From Picochlorum sp. 'celeri' (taxonomy: Eukaryota > Chlorophyta > Trebouxiophyceae), in NCBI GenBank assembly GCA_010909725.1, contig JAACMV010000030.1, forward strand, positions 930,001-994,000: a stretch of DNA of 64,000 nt, in the 5' to 3' direction. Each line of letters starts with the position of its first letter. Position 1 is the stretch's first letter. The notes beneath the pieces were generated by a model. It made no database searches. It saw only the letters and a list, made by a program, of their open reading frames with translations, and was not told the origin of the DNA. Position numbers and translations under genes: made by a program. This document shows, one piece after another, positions 10,067-19,284 of this stretch.

Positions 10067-10432
10067 TGTTACTCTCTGACGTCGTACGCAGTCTGTTGTC
10101 AATAAAAGCGTTATAGTAATATTTATTTCTCATTGGTGGCTTGTCTGAGGCTGGTAATGATGAGATTCGCCTCCCAAGGTTTCGAGTGAGTCTGCAGACT
10201 CACACTCACGGTGGTGAGTGCGTGAGACTCACCTTGTTCTTCCGTCGAGAAACCCTTGATCGAGGTTAATACCTTGATAACGAGGCATTCAAGAATTTGC
10301 ATTATATTATATCGCTTGATTGAGATGGATTTCATGCAGTAAAGAAATCTGCAGAGGAGGATGTAATCGCTGCACACAACTCTCTCTCTCTCTCTTTATT
10401 TATGTGCAATACCAGAAGAAGATATATAGAAG
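10067..10432. promoter_or_regulatory. Divergent promoter region NiR-MOT1
   Basis: Contains the 18-bp palindrome at 10186-10203, then a second inverted pair GTGAGT-N7-ACTCAC at 10214-10232, so TGAGT half-sites are dense over about 45 bp. A CT-dinucleotide run at about 10380-10396 lies in the presumed MOT1 leader. No coding signal. Confidence 0.5.
10186..10203. promoter_or_regulatory. Perfect 18-bp palindrome GTGAGTCTGCAGACTCAC
   Basis: It lies 120 bp upstream of the NiR ATG and 230 bp upstream of the MOT1 ATG. The inner 14 bases are identical to the element at 5147-5160, and the outer form TGAGTC-N4-GACTCA is also found at 1806-1821. Repetition across the nitrate cluster suggests binding of a dimeric regulator. 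Confidence 0.6.
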
Positions 10433-12001
10433 ATGGAGCGCTTCAGGGTAGCTGGTGTGGCTTCTGTGAAAAGGATGGTATCTCATGTGTCAACATCAGA
10501 AATATCAGGTGCTTTGGGAGATTTAGGAACATTCCTTCCTTTGGTTGTGGGGCTTACTCAAGAAGTTGGTTTGGACCTGGGAACAACTCTGCTCTTCTCT
10601 GGAATTTACAATGTGCTGACTGGATTCTTGTTTGATATTCCAATGCCAGTGCAGCCCATGAAAACAATTGCTGCTGTAGCTTTGTCTGGTAATGGTTTGA
10701 CGATTCCTCAAATCATGGCTGCTGGTATTTTTGTGTCTGCGTGTGTTCTTGTGCTTGGAGGGACTGGACTGATGGGTTTGGCAACACGGATGACTCCTCT
10801 GCCTGTTATTCGTGGTATGCAGCTCGGGGTGGGGCTAGCATTGTCTCAAAAAGGATTTCAGTATATTTGGTATCAAGGCGGGTCATCGCAAGATGGGATG
10901 AATGGTGTTTGGGGGCTGAGTGGAATCTTTGTGGGCATGTTTTTCATCGTCTTTATTCTTTTGAGTGTGTACAATGAGGTGGATGCTCAGGGATCTGTAG
11001 AATCTACTAGAGATGATCAAAAGATTGGTCAACGTAGTGATGATGGCAAGCCTTCCACGAGTGTCATGACGGGCGATGAGGATCATTGTACTGAGGAATC
11101 TCCTCCAGTAGTCATTGTTCCAATACCAGAAGAGCATAGGATGCATTGGAGCGCTCAATGTATGGAAAGTTTAGAAAAGAAAATACTCAAGCCTTTATAT
11201 TTCTGTGGGGACAAGGCTAGTGAAGCTTGTGGGGAGCATGGCAATACGGCACAACTGCTTCCTCAGAATAATTCATGTGGATGTTCTCCTTTGCCAGCAG
11301 GGTCGAAACGAAACATACCAGCGGCATTTATTATAGTGATGATAGGGATTATACTCAGTATAGCTTTTAATCCTTCAATCGTGAGTGGTCTTTCGCTGGG
11401 TCCCTCCAAGCCATCTGTCATTATTCCACAGGGGGATGACTGGAGAAGTGGTATATTAAAGGCAGGTTTGCCACAGCTTCCACTTACGCTGCTGAATTCA
11501 GTGATATCAGTGACACAACTGGCAAATGAATGGTTCCCTGATAGGTACTCGAGGCCTGGATCGATCGCAACATCCGTTGGGCTCATGAATTTGGTGGGCT
11601 GTTGGTTTGGAGCCATGCCAAGTTGCCACGGAGCTGGAGGACTGGCCGCTCAAGTCAGATTTGGTGCACGATGGGGTACCGCGCCTGTTTTACTTGGGTG
11701 CTTCAAAGTTTTCTTAGCGTTGATGTTTGGATCGTCTTTGTTGGTCTTGCTTCAAGACTTTCCCTTGGCAATGCTTGGAGCCATGCTTGTTTTCTCTGGA
11801 ATAGAACTTGCCTCTGTTGCAAAGGGTCAAAAGGGCCCTCGAGGCCTTGCAATAATGTTTTTAATGGCATCCATTGGTCTAGCTACAAAAAATATCGCTA
11901 TAGGCGTTGTCACGGGACTTTGTTGTGCATATATACTGGCAATCTGGGATGCTTGCCTTGCTGGAGTTATTTATTTGAAAAAGAAATACCTTGTTACATA
12001 A
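10433..12001 (+). CDS. MOT1: Molybdate transporter MOT1 (SulP-related)
   Basis: Molybdate importer supplying the nitrate reductase cofactor; 522 residues, no intron. The N-terminal motif SGALGDLGTFLPLVVGLT and the block IPMPVQPMKTIAAVALSG are MOT1 hallmarks. The second half has MPSCHGAGGLAAQVRFGARWG, also diagnostic. About ten membrane segments are seen. A central hydrophilic loop (about residues 180-290) is acidic and holds a Cys-rich patch (NNSCGCSPL). No STAS domain, as expected for MOT1 and unlike true sulfate transporters. Its place beside NiR and CNX2 supports molybdate as substrate. Confidence 0.93.
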   Translation: MERFRVAGVASVKRMVSHVSTSEISGALGDLGTFLPLVVGLTQEVGLDLGTTLLFSGIYNVLTGFLFDIPMPVQPMKTIAAVALSGNGLTIPQIMAAGIFVSACVLVLGGTGLMGLATRMTPLPVIRGMQLGVGLALSQKGFQYIWYQGGSSQDGMNGVWGLSGIFVGMFFIVFILLSVYNEVDAQGSVESTRDDQKIGQRSDDGKPSTSVMTGDEDHCTEESPPVVIVPIPEEHRMHWSAQCMESLEKKILKPLYFCGDKASEACGEHGNTAQLLPQNNSCGCSPLPAGSKRNIPAAFIIVMIGIILSIAFNPSIVSGLSLGPSKPSVIIPQGDDWRSGILKAGLPQLPLTLLNSVISVTQLANEWFPDRYSRPGSIATSVGLMNLVGCWFGAMPSCHGAGGLAAQVRFGARWGTAPVLLGCFKVFLALMFGSSLLVLLQDFPLAMLGAMLVFSGIELASVAKGQKGPRGLAIMFLMASIGLATKNIAIGVVTGLCCAYILAIWDACLAGVIYLKKKYLVT

Positions 12002-12002
12002 T

Positions 12003-13409
12003 TCACCCACCAATTTTAACCATAGGTCTATTTTTAAGAGTATGGAGGATGTCCATACCGGCATGTGCTGCTTTCTTCCTGTCCACAGCTGCTGATACAA
12101 CAGCAAGCAAGTCTTCGTCTGTGGCCCCTTCCCTGAGGGCATCAAGCAGACTCACCTCATTATTCCCAAAAAGGCACACTTTAATGTTTCCATCAGCCAT
12201 CAGACGTACTCTGTTGCAGTCACCGCAAAACGTTGAGGTCATAGACGTGATGAATGATACACTGCCCTTGAAACCAGGGACACGGAAGTTTTTAGCCACC
12301 TCTCCATGCCCATCTGCAAAGCGAACCAAACCATCTCCAGACGTCTCTTTGGCGTAGGTATTCACCGCTTTGGACATTTCTTTATATGATACGAGTTTTG
12401 CAGTAGACCATACATTTCCATCGAATGGCATGTACTCTATGAATCTAACATTGACATTCTTGTTCCTTGTGAGCTCCACAAAGTCTAGTATTTCATCGTC
12501 ATTGACACCCTTCATGACGACGACATTTATTTTCACTGGATTGTATCCAAGATCTAGTGCTTTATTAATGCTGTCAAGGACCCTTTCATGACCTTTTCGT
12601 CTAGTCATTTGCTCGAAACGAGCAGGCTTGAGTGTGTCCAGAGAGAGGTTTATCAAAGACAAACCAGCATCTTTCAACTGTTCAAGTGACCGAGATAAGA
12701 CTAACCCATTCGAAGTTATTCCTACATCCTTGATGCCTTCAATTGAAGAGATTTGTTTCACTATGTTTGCTAAATCCTTTCGAATGGTAGGTTCTCCTCC
12801 AGTAAGGCGAACCTTGTTGACCCCAGCAAGGGCAAACAGCTCGACCAGTTTGACAATCTCCTCCGTACTCAAAAGATGACCATGGGGAGTTAAATCCACT
12901 CCTTCTTCCGGCATGCAATACAAGCACCGCAGATTGCACTTTTCCGTCAATGAAATTCGGAGATACGAATGCCTCCGAGCGTGAGAATCCACAAGAGATC
13001 TCTGCAACAACCACTCTTTGAATGACAAGCTCTGTACACCTCGTCCACCCCTCATCTCCTTTTCATAGGCTTCTCGAGATATTTGGACACAGTCTCTCCA
13101 GTCCATGACCGACTGCTCTGTGGGCAAAGGTTGCTTTTTGGCCTGCAACTTGAGCACTCGGTGCATCTCCTCTACAGATGGTAACGTCCGGCGCCACGCC
13201 TCTAGTGTTGACCGATTAAGAGCATTGCCTGCAGGAGTATATGATGAATGAATTCTGAAGACTGACGGCGATGCATGCTGTTCCCTTGATACTGATGTGG
13301 GCCCCGAGACGTGGGTATGTGGTTCCACCAGACCAGCAACTGAAACGGGCTTGAGGAAGCAAGTCCGCAAGAAGCAAATGCCAATATCCCTTCCTTTGCG
13401 TGTTATCAT
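12003..13409 (-). CDS. CNX2: Molybdenum cofactor biosynthesis CNX2/MoaA, GTP 3',8-cyclase
   Basis: Radical-SAM enzyme for the first step of Moco synthesis from GTP, in mitochondria in plants. 468 residues from ATG 13409. The N-terminal 120 residues are not MoaA-like and include a likely mitochondrial presequence (GICFLRTCFLKPVSVAG). The SAM-cluster motif is EKCNLRCLYCMPEEG, followed by RLTGGEPTIRKDL. The C-terminal cluster motif is FCGDCNRVRL with VCLFG. The protein ends in the double glycine typical of MoaA. The stop codon lies just after the MOT1 stop (convergent, 1 bp between), so the 3' ends of the transcripts must overlap. Confidence 0.96.
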   Translation of the reverse strand: MITRKGRDIGICFLRTCFLKPVSVAGLVEPHTHVSGPTSVSREQHASPSVFRIHSSYTPAGNALNRSTLEAWRRTLPSVEEMHRVLKLQAKKQPLPTEQSVMDWRDCVQISREAYEKEMRGGRGVQSLSFKEWLLQRSLVDSHARRHSYLRISLTEKCNLRCLYCMPEEGVDLTPHGHLLSTEEIVKLVELFALAGVNKVRLTGGEPTIRKDLANIVKQISSIEGIKDVGITSNGLVLSRSLEQLKDAGLSLINLSLDTLKPARFEQMTRRKGHERVLDSINKALDLGYNPVKINVVVMKGVNDDEILDFVELTRNKNVNVRFIEYMPFDGNVWSTAKLVSYKEMSKAVNTYAKETSGDGLVRFADGHGEVAKNFRVPGFKGSVSFITSMTSTFCGDCNRVRLMADGNIKVCLFGNNEVSLLDALREGATDEDLLAVVSAAVDRKKAAHAGMDILHTLKNRPMVKIGG

Positions 13410-13461
13410 TATAATTATCTATATTACACGATCTGTGGTGCATTGTGAGTAAAACGGTTCA

Positions 13462-13486
13462 TAAAAGGGTTTTCAAAACCCTTTTA
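13462..13486. repeat. Inverted repeat, 12-bp perfect arms with 1-nt centre
   Basis: The left arm TAAAAGGGTTTT and right arm AAAACCCTTTTA are exact reverse complements around a single C. It lies 53 bp upstream of the CNX2 ATG. It could be a DNA-binding site or form a hairpin in the 5' leader. Confidence 0.6.
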
Positions 13487-13539
13487 CGAGTGGCTCAAAT
13501 CCTCATGATCACGAGTCCGGTACCCTCAAATATGAGTTC

Positions 13540-13557
13540 GACCCTTGACCAAGGGTC
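13540..13557. promoter_or_regulatory. Inverted repeat GACCCTT-N4-AAGGGTC
   Basis: Perfect 7-bp arms with spacer GACC, 131 bp upstream of CNX2 and 283 bp upstream of the kinase. The half-site GACCCTT is that of the Arabidopsis NIR1 nitrate-responsive element bound by NLPs. The spacer differs, so the link is suggestive only. Confidence 0.45.
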
Positions 13558-13840
13558 ACCCGCATCTCCCATCAAAGGCATCTTACGACAGAACCACTCA
13601 GCGTATCCAGAGTGCGGTGCTCACATTTGGTACGGGACTCAAATATCAAGATTGTGGATTTTCGGCATATCCCATTGACAATCCCATTGAAAGAATTTTC
13701 TTCTGCCGGAAGAATACGATGAATCTATTATTATAACACACAAAATGACCCTTAAACATGCATGAGTCGTCTCGATCTTTATAGCACGCCCCCCAACTCT
13801 GACTTGGGTGCTCCAGGCAGCTTGTATCCAGCCAGTGGTC

Positions 13841-15109
13841 ATGGGTAATTGTTTGACAATGACTGCGGACGATGGATATGGTGGACATAGAAACTGGGAC
13901 TCACATCCGGCCAAACAACAGTGGATTGAGATTCACGAATTGGGATATGGGTCCTTTTCAAAAGTTGTCTTGGCCAAGCATGCTTTTGAAAAAAAGAGGG
14001 TGGCTGCCTTGAAAGTTGTGTTTATAGATGACCCGGAGCTAGATATTTCTACTGCAGAATCGTTGATTCAAGAGTCGACATTACTGCAAGAATTGGATCA
14101 TCCCAATATCGTAAAGTGCTACAGTGTTATCCCCTCACCCAAAGTGTTGGTTTTTGAGCTGGAATATCTCAAAGGGTGCAATGTGTTTGAAGGTCTATAC
14201 TTCTTAAGGAACACATACAGTGAGAGAGATGCAGCGAAAATTTTTATACAGGTGGCTAAAGCAGTACAATACTTGCACTCCAAAGGGATTGTGCATAGAG
14301 ATGTTAAACCAGAGAATGTCGTGTTTGCTGAAAAACTACCAGAGCAGCAGACTGCCCTATCTATCGGCACTATTCCGACTGTGAAATTGTTGGATCTCGG
14401 TTTGGCAATGAGATACAATCCGAATACTAAATCATCGGGGTGTTTGGGGAGTGCTGGGTTCATTTCACCAGAGGTTATCAGGGGTGGTCAACACACACCT
14501 GCCATGGACATGTATGGATTGGGAGTTCTCTTGTTTGTCATGTTGGTAGGAAGAAAACCTTGGGATATACAGCAGTGTGAGAAATTGGCGTATCATAATA
14601 TCCCGATAAAGGATGCACCAGGTCTGAAGGATCCTAGATGGCTTGATTTGTCTCCTGATGCGAAACATTTACTCATGGGAATGCTAACTCCAGATCCTTC
14701 AGCACGATTTACTGCAGAGCAAGTCTTGCAGCATGAATGGATTGAAACAGAAGGAGGAATAATAATTCGTCATCTGGGCAAGAGTATTGCCCTGGGTGCA
14801 GTGACAGTAGCAGAAATGCGACGACTGAGATGTATAAACAAAGGATTGTCAGCCATTGATCAGGAGAATGATGACAGTCTTGCCAACTCCCAGAGCAAGC
14901 AAAAATACTTGGATGCCTTGGATAGATCCATACACAAAGAAAAAAGTATGCACGGAAGTAATAATTTTGTGGGGATGATGGCAAGAACTCTCGCCACAAG
15001 GAGCTTCAGTATGGCACATGATACCGGCAAAAGTGTCCATGAGAGTGTCATCTTGGGAGGGTCCACCAGGAAAGGCACACATTTTAAGAAACACGCACGT
15101 GCTATATGA
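13841..15109 (+). CDS. Ser/Thr protein kinase, CDPK/CaMK-like, probably N-myristoylated
   Basis: 422 residues from ATG 13841. This start is preferred over an ATG 33 nt upstream because it gives MGNCLTM, a myristoylation Gly2 with a palmitoylation Cys4 as in plant CDPKs. Kinase motifs: Gly loop LGYGSFSKVVLAKH, Lys in VAALKVV, catalytic HRDVKPENVV, and DLG in place of the DFG motif (LLDLGLAMRYN). GSAGFISPEV is the activation-segment end. The tail after about residue 310 is Ser/Lys-rich without EF hands, so this is not a full CDPK. It is divergent from CNX2 across a region with two inverted repeats. A role in nitrate signalling is inference from position. Confidence 0.85.
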   Translation: MGNCLTMTADDGYGGHRNWDSHPAKQQWIEIHELGYGSFSKVVLAKHAFEKKRVAALKVVFIDDPELDISTAESLIQESTLLQELDHPNIVKCYSVIPSPKVLVFELEYLKGCNVFEGLYFLRNTYSERDAAKIFIQVAKAVQYLHSKGIVHRDVKPENVVFAEKLPEQQTALSIGTIPTVKLLDLGLAMRYNPNTKSSGCLGSAGFISPEVIRGGQHTPAMDMYGLGVLLFVMLVGRKPWDIQQCEKLAYHNIPIKDAPGLKDPRWLDLSPDAKHLLMGMLTPDPSARFTAEQVLQHEWIETEGGIIIRHLGKSIALGAVTVAEMRRLRCINKGLSAIDQENDDSLANSQSKQKYLDALDRSIHKEKSMHGSNNFVGMMARTLATRSFSMAHDTGKSVHESVILGGSTRKGTHFKKHARAI

Positions 15110-15172
15110 CCAAATGCATGTTACTTTTCTCTCTCTCTCTCTTTCTATGTATATATATGAATCATAATGCTG

Positions 15173-16684
15173 TCAATCAAATACGTCATCGATGCCAACA
15201 TCTGGATCCAGAATATCAGCCCCAAATGCTGAGACATCAATACCGTCCAAGATGAGGTTTTCCAGTGTTTCCTCCAAGCCTGTCTCTCCAATACATATGG
15301 CACCTCGTACTCGACCATCTTGTATAACTACACGAACAAAATTTCTATCAGGATGAGTTCCTGCGACTCTACTGTACAGGCGAATACTATCATCTGCGCC
15401 ATCATCATGCTCAAGTTTCTGACCATTATAGCATCCTAGGAAAATCACGCGCTTGCCTAAAAACCGCGTCACGTGCACAAACATCTCAAAAGGCAAATCA
15501 GAGGCCATTTGATCCTCCACACCGAGCATACAGTGAGCAGCCCGGAGTCCCATGGACCGTGCCTGAGACCACAGTCTCATTTGAAACCAAGGCGTCTTGC
15601 TATCATCAACAAGAGTGCATGCATCGCCGGCAGCATAGACATCTGGTACCGATGTCTTCATACTGGTATCCACCAGGATTCCACCATCATGCGGGGATCG
15701 ATGCACAGAGGGTGGGACCCATGCCACTGCAGGGGCAGGGTCCACTCCAATGGCGCTCACCACCATATCGACACTATATTCCTTTCCATTCGAGAGCGCC
15801 ACCTTGATTTCGTCATCTTCGATTCTCCTAGACAACTCCAATACTTCACAATTTGTTTCTATATGAAGGCGTTTCGCCTCATTTGCCTGCGTCAGGTTTG
15901 TGAGGATGTCCTGTGTCCACTTGGGGCCAGCAGAGGACCCAGCACCCACTTTTAGATAGGTGCCGTCCTTTCGAGAAGAAGGTTGTTCATCAGCACGTGT
16001 CGATGAACGTCGAAGGTATTGCAGTTCTTCCAATAAAAACGCCCCAACTTCCCCATCAAAAAATGCATCTCCAATTTGTTCATGCCGTACTATCCAGTAT
16101 GTTTCAATACCACGAATTGCTGCTCTGCACACACACAGACACACTCTATCGTTGCTCTGTTGAAACCTCAAACACCAACATATGATATATTACGTCACAA
16201 TAGAGAACCAAACGTACATAATATCAAGGGCTATACCACCATTTCCCACCACCATGAGAGATGTGCAGTGTTGTAACTGTTCATTCATCGAGGCAATGCT
16301 ATCTGTATCCCGCAACACGGTCACCAGGTCACTGTCTAAAACCCTTTTCGGAGATGCTCCTGTGCATATACATAACGTATCATACGACATGCTTGCCCCC
16401 GACGCCAGCGTTAACACCTTGCGCTCCACATCAACACCAGAAACCATGCCATGAATGCTCTTTACATTCCTCAGATGAGAAAACGCCGATTCCCCACACT
16501 CCAACGCCACATCAACTTCCTCGACATTCTCTGAGATCACTTGAACCACTTTACTCCTCTTCAACAGGGCATCCGAAGACACAAGAAACACCTCATCATC
16601 CTTGGACATTCTCCCCAGCTCTTCTGCACAAGTCACCCCAGCCACTCCTCCTCCAACCACAACATGCCTCCGACCCATGTGCAA
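15173..16684 (-). CDS. PYROXD1-like pyridine nucleotide-disulfide oxidoreductase
   Basis: FAD/NAD(P)H oxidoreductase. Human PYROXD1 protects the tRNA ligase complex from oxidation. Exons 16684-16218 and 16124-15173 (intron GTACGT...GTGCAG, 93 bp) join as VVGNGGIALDI-IAAIRGIETYW, restoring the NAD-binding Rossmann motif. The first Rossmann motif is VVVGGGVAGVTCAEEL at the N-terminus. The C-terminal part is diagnostic: FQMRLWSQARSMG, IGETGLEETLENLILDG, and the ending DPDVGIDDVFD matches the human DPNIDIEDYFD. Length is about 472 residues. Redox-active CxxxxC is absent, as in the family. Confidence 0.9.
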
Positions 16685-17080
16685 TTTTATAGGATTAAAG
16701 TAGATTTATACTGATGAGAAGATACGTAACAGCGTATGATAGATGTAAAGTAACACACAGCAAGGCTCAAAAAACACATGTGTGTGCTCACATGCAGACT
16801 CAATCGTTCAGAAACCCATCTTCAAAACCCCCGACCTATTACCCATAAGTAATGCGTACGGATATATTTTTAGAAATTTTTGGAAATCGAGGATATTCAT
16901 CATCATAGATGCAGACATGTCAGAAACGTCCTTAATTGAATGGATTTGAATTCTTTTTCTGCAACGTGCCGTATCCCATGTTTCATCCCCAAAGCGCCAC
17001 AAAACTCCACTTTTCCCACCAAATTTATTTCTATTCGAGTGTCGGATAAATCGGAAGGTATTGCGCATATTCCTTCCGAG
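16685..17080. other. Intergenic region PYROXD1-dymeclin
   Basis: About 400 bp between divergent genes. There is no protein-like frame; an open stretch in frame with dymeclin starts at 16940 but its sequence is not dymeclin-like. A TGCAGACTCA half-dyad occurs near 16794. Nothing else seen. Confidence 0.4.
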
Positions 17081-19246
17081 ATGTGGTGGGGTTCTTCCTC
17101 TCCTGCTCCTGACCCTTTTTCAAAGGTTTCAGAATTTCTTCAAATCCTTGCGGGTACAGACCCGATTGAAGAGTCTGATGACAATATTTGGAACATAGTA
17201 TTAAGTATTAGCGATCCGTTGTGTCGATTTGCTCAGGGAAGATGGAACGACGTCGTTCGTGAAAATATTTCAGGGCTCGGTACGACAGCACAACGTTTGA
17301 TCGAATATTTTGGGCTTCGATGCGATATTTGACTGCTTTTGGATGTGATTGTGTAGTACAAAATTCGAATACGACGAGGAATTTGCAAACGTTTTTGTCA
17401 TGGACAGCTGCAAGGTTGGAAACTCTGCAAGTGACAATGTTGACCAATCATGGTCTATCAAACGTGATCTATCTTCAGCGCTTGTGTGTTGGCATGATGA
17501 TGACCGACTATAGTTCTGATCTAAAGGGTATCTTGGCCTCTGATGGAAAAGGAGGCTCGTCGTTGGTGGACAGGATGACAGCATCTAGTATCACAGCATT
17601 GCTGGAGGTTTGTGATCAGGGGACACCAGGTGTGAAGAGGTCGTTGGAAATCGATGTATTGGAAATGGAGTTGCTCAAATTCATAATAACTCTATGTATA
17701 TTTGAGGGAAATGGGTTGTTGAAGGATGAGATGGGCGTGCTGGACTCGTGTATGAAGAGCCCAGGGATGGACAAGCTTGCGTGTGTATTGCTGCATCGGT
17801 GGATTCATGCCACCAAGGAAACTCTTCCAAAGGCATGGGTTGAGGAAGATGGCGATGTTTGTACTCAAGAATCAGCATTGTCATCGATGACCAAAACATT
17901 CGTGTCACTTCCATGGCAGGCAACATCCATGTTGACAAGGGCCGCAGATGATGCCAATGCACAGGATACAAGCAACCTGTATCCGTCAGCTGATCTTCTA
18001 TGTTTTGCCATCTTGATCTTTTATTACCATGAAAGTAGCGCAAAGAAAGCGGTACCCAACGTGTTCAGAGAATCTGTGAAGACTATTCAGGATGGATCCA
18101 AGACACAGGATCACACAATGATATCCTTCCCCATGTTTGTAGATACAATTGGATCGCGACTATCAGCGTCAGAATCATCAGCACTGTTATTGTATACTGT
18201 ATTGCAAGGAAATTCTAGTTTCTATGCGTACTGCATGGTATGTTCATGTTTGTATGGTTGGATCTTTTGCTCTCTCTCATCATTACAGTGCTCTTGCGTG
18301 TTGCCATTGCAGGCTCGAACTGATGTGGACATCATCATGGTACCCATCCTTCAGTTGTTAATGGATTTTGAAAAGAGAAGTTTGACGCACGTGTACATTC
18401 TCATGATCATCATGCTCATCTTTTCTGAGGAGCCATCCCTTGCTCAGAACAGTGGTGACATTGTTCTCAAATCCGTCTCATTTTACAAAGCACGGCAGCT
18501 GAAAAACATCAAACTCGACTCTCTCATGTATTTAGTATTACTGCACGTGGCACACTATAATATGCTGACGACAAAGGATATGTACTTGCAGACAAACACA
18601 TTGGCAACCCTGGCCAATGTGGGCCCTGCCGTACGAGATCTGCATCCTATTGCGTGTCAAAAACTGTTGAACACGTTGGAAAAGGTGAATGATAGGTTGG
18701 ATAAGATAGAGAATGCAGATGGGACGGTGAATCATTCGTTTGGACCGCTCGATGTTCAGTTGGCATCAGACTTTGTCAACATCATTTTGGAGGTATTGAA
18801 TGCCATGATTGTGCACAATCTCTCCTCCAACGCCACGTTATTGTATTCATTGATGCATAAGAAAGAATGTGTTGATAAAATTAGAGCAAAACCTCAATAT
18901 AGAGACGTATCAGAAAATATTGGAAGAGTTGTGGAGTACTTTGCAGAGAGAATAGAGAGGAAATCCCAAGCACACCATGGAAGCCCATTGACATCTGAAG
19001 CCATCCAGGACGTCATTCAGGATTCCATCAAGGAATGGAGAAGTAGTGTATTGAAACCGTCTGTCGATTTGAAATTCTCGTATGAAGAAGGTACGTATCA
19101 ATTGTGGTTGACACTCTTATTGTTCCTGAAAATCACACATGTTGCTTTTGTCTTGTCTTGTGTGTGTAGAAGCAAGCAATTCGGAATTTTTCGTTCCGTG
19201 TATCCTCGACATGATCAAGAAATCACCTTGTATACCAATAAAATAA
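17081..19246 (+). CDS. DYM: Dymeclin
   Basis: Golgi-associated protein of unclear biochemical function. Exons 17081-17279, 17357-18237, 18313-19090 and 19170-19246 give 644 residues (human 669). Introns are 77, 75 and 79 bp. Junctions were set by frame and homology: ISGL-VQNSNTTRNLQTF, NSSFYAYCM-ARTDVDIIMVPIL and FSYEE-EASNSEFFVPCIL. Diagnostic blocks include LLLYTVLQGNSSFYAYCM, HVYILMIIMLIFSEE, HYNMLTTKDMYLQTNTLATLANV and LLYSLMHKKECVDKI. The N-terminus lacks the MG myristoylation start of animal dymeclin. An in-frame ATG at 16940 exists but would add a non-homologous leader. Confidence 0.92.
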
Positions 19247-19284
19247 TATTTATACATGTACATAACACTCGTGGAAGTATTCAT

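Larger units (their letters stand above)
13410..13840. promoter_or_regulatory. Divergent region CNX2-kinase with two long inverted repeats
   Basis: There is no gene here. It holds a near-palindrome with 12-bp perfect arms at 13462-13486 and an inverted repeat GACCCTT-GACC-AAGGGTC at 13540-13557. The latter matches the GACCCTT half-site orientation of the plant nitrate-responsive element, though that element has a 10-base spacer. Confidence 0.5.

Noticed and set aside
11602..12357. 251-residue plus-strand frame spanning the MOT1-CNX2 junction
   Set aside because: Out-of-frame overlap of MOT1 and antisense to CNX2; Ser/Cys/Trp-rich with no family match.
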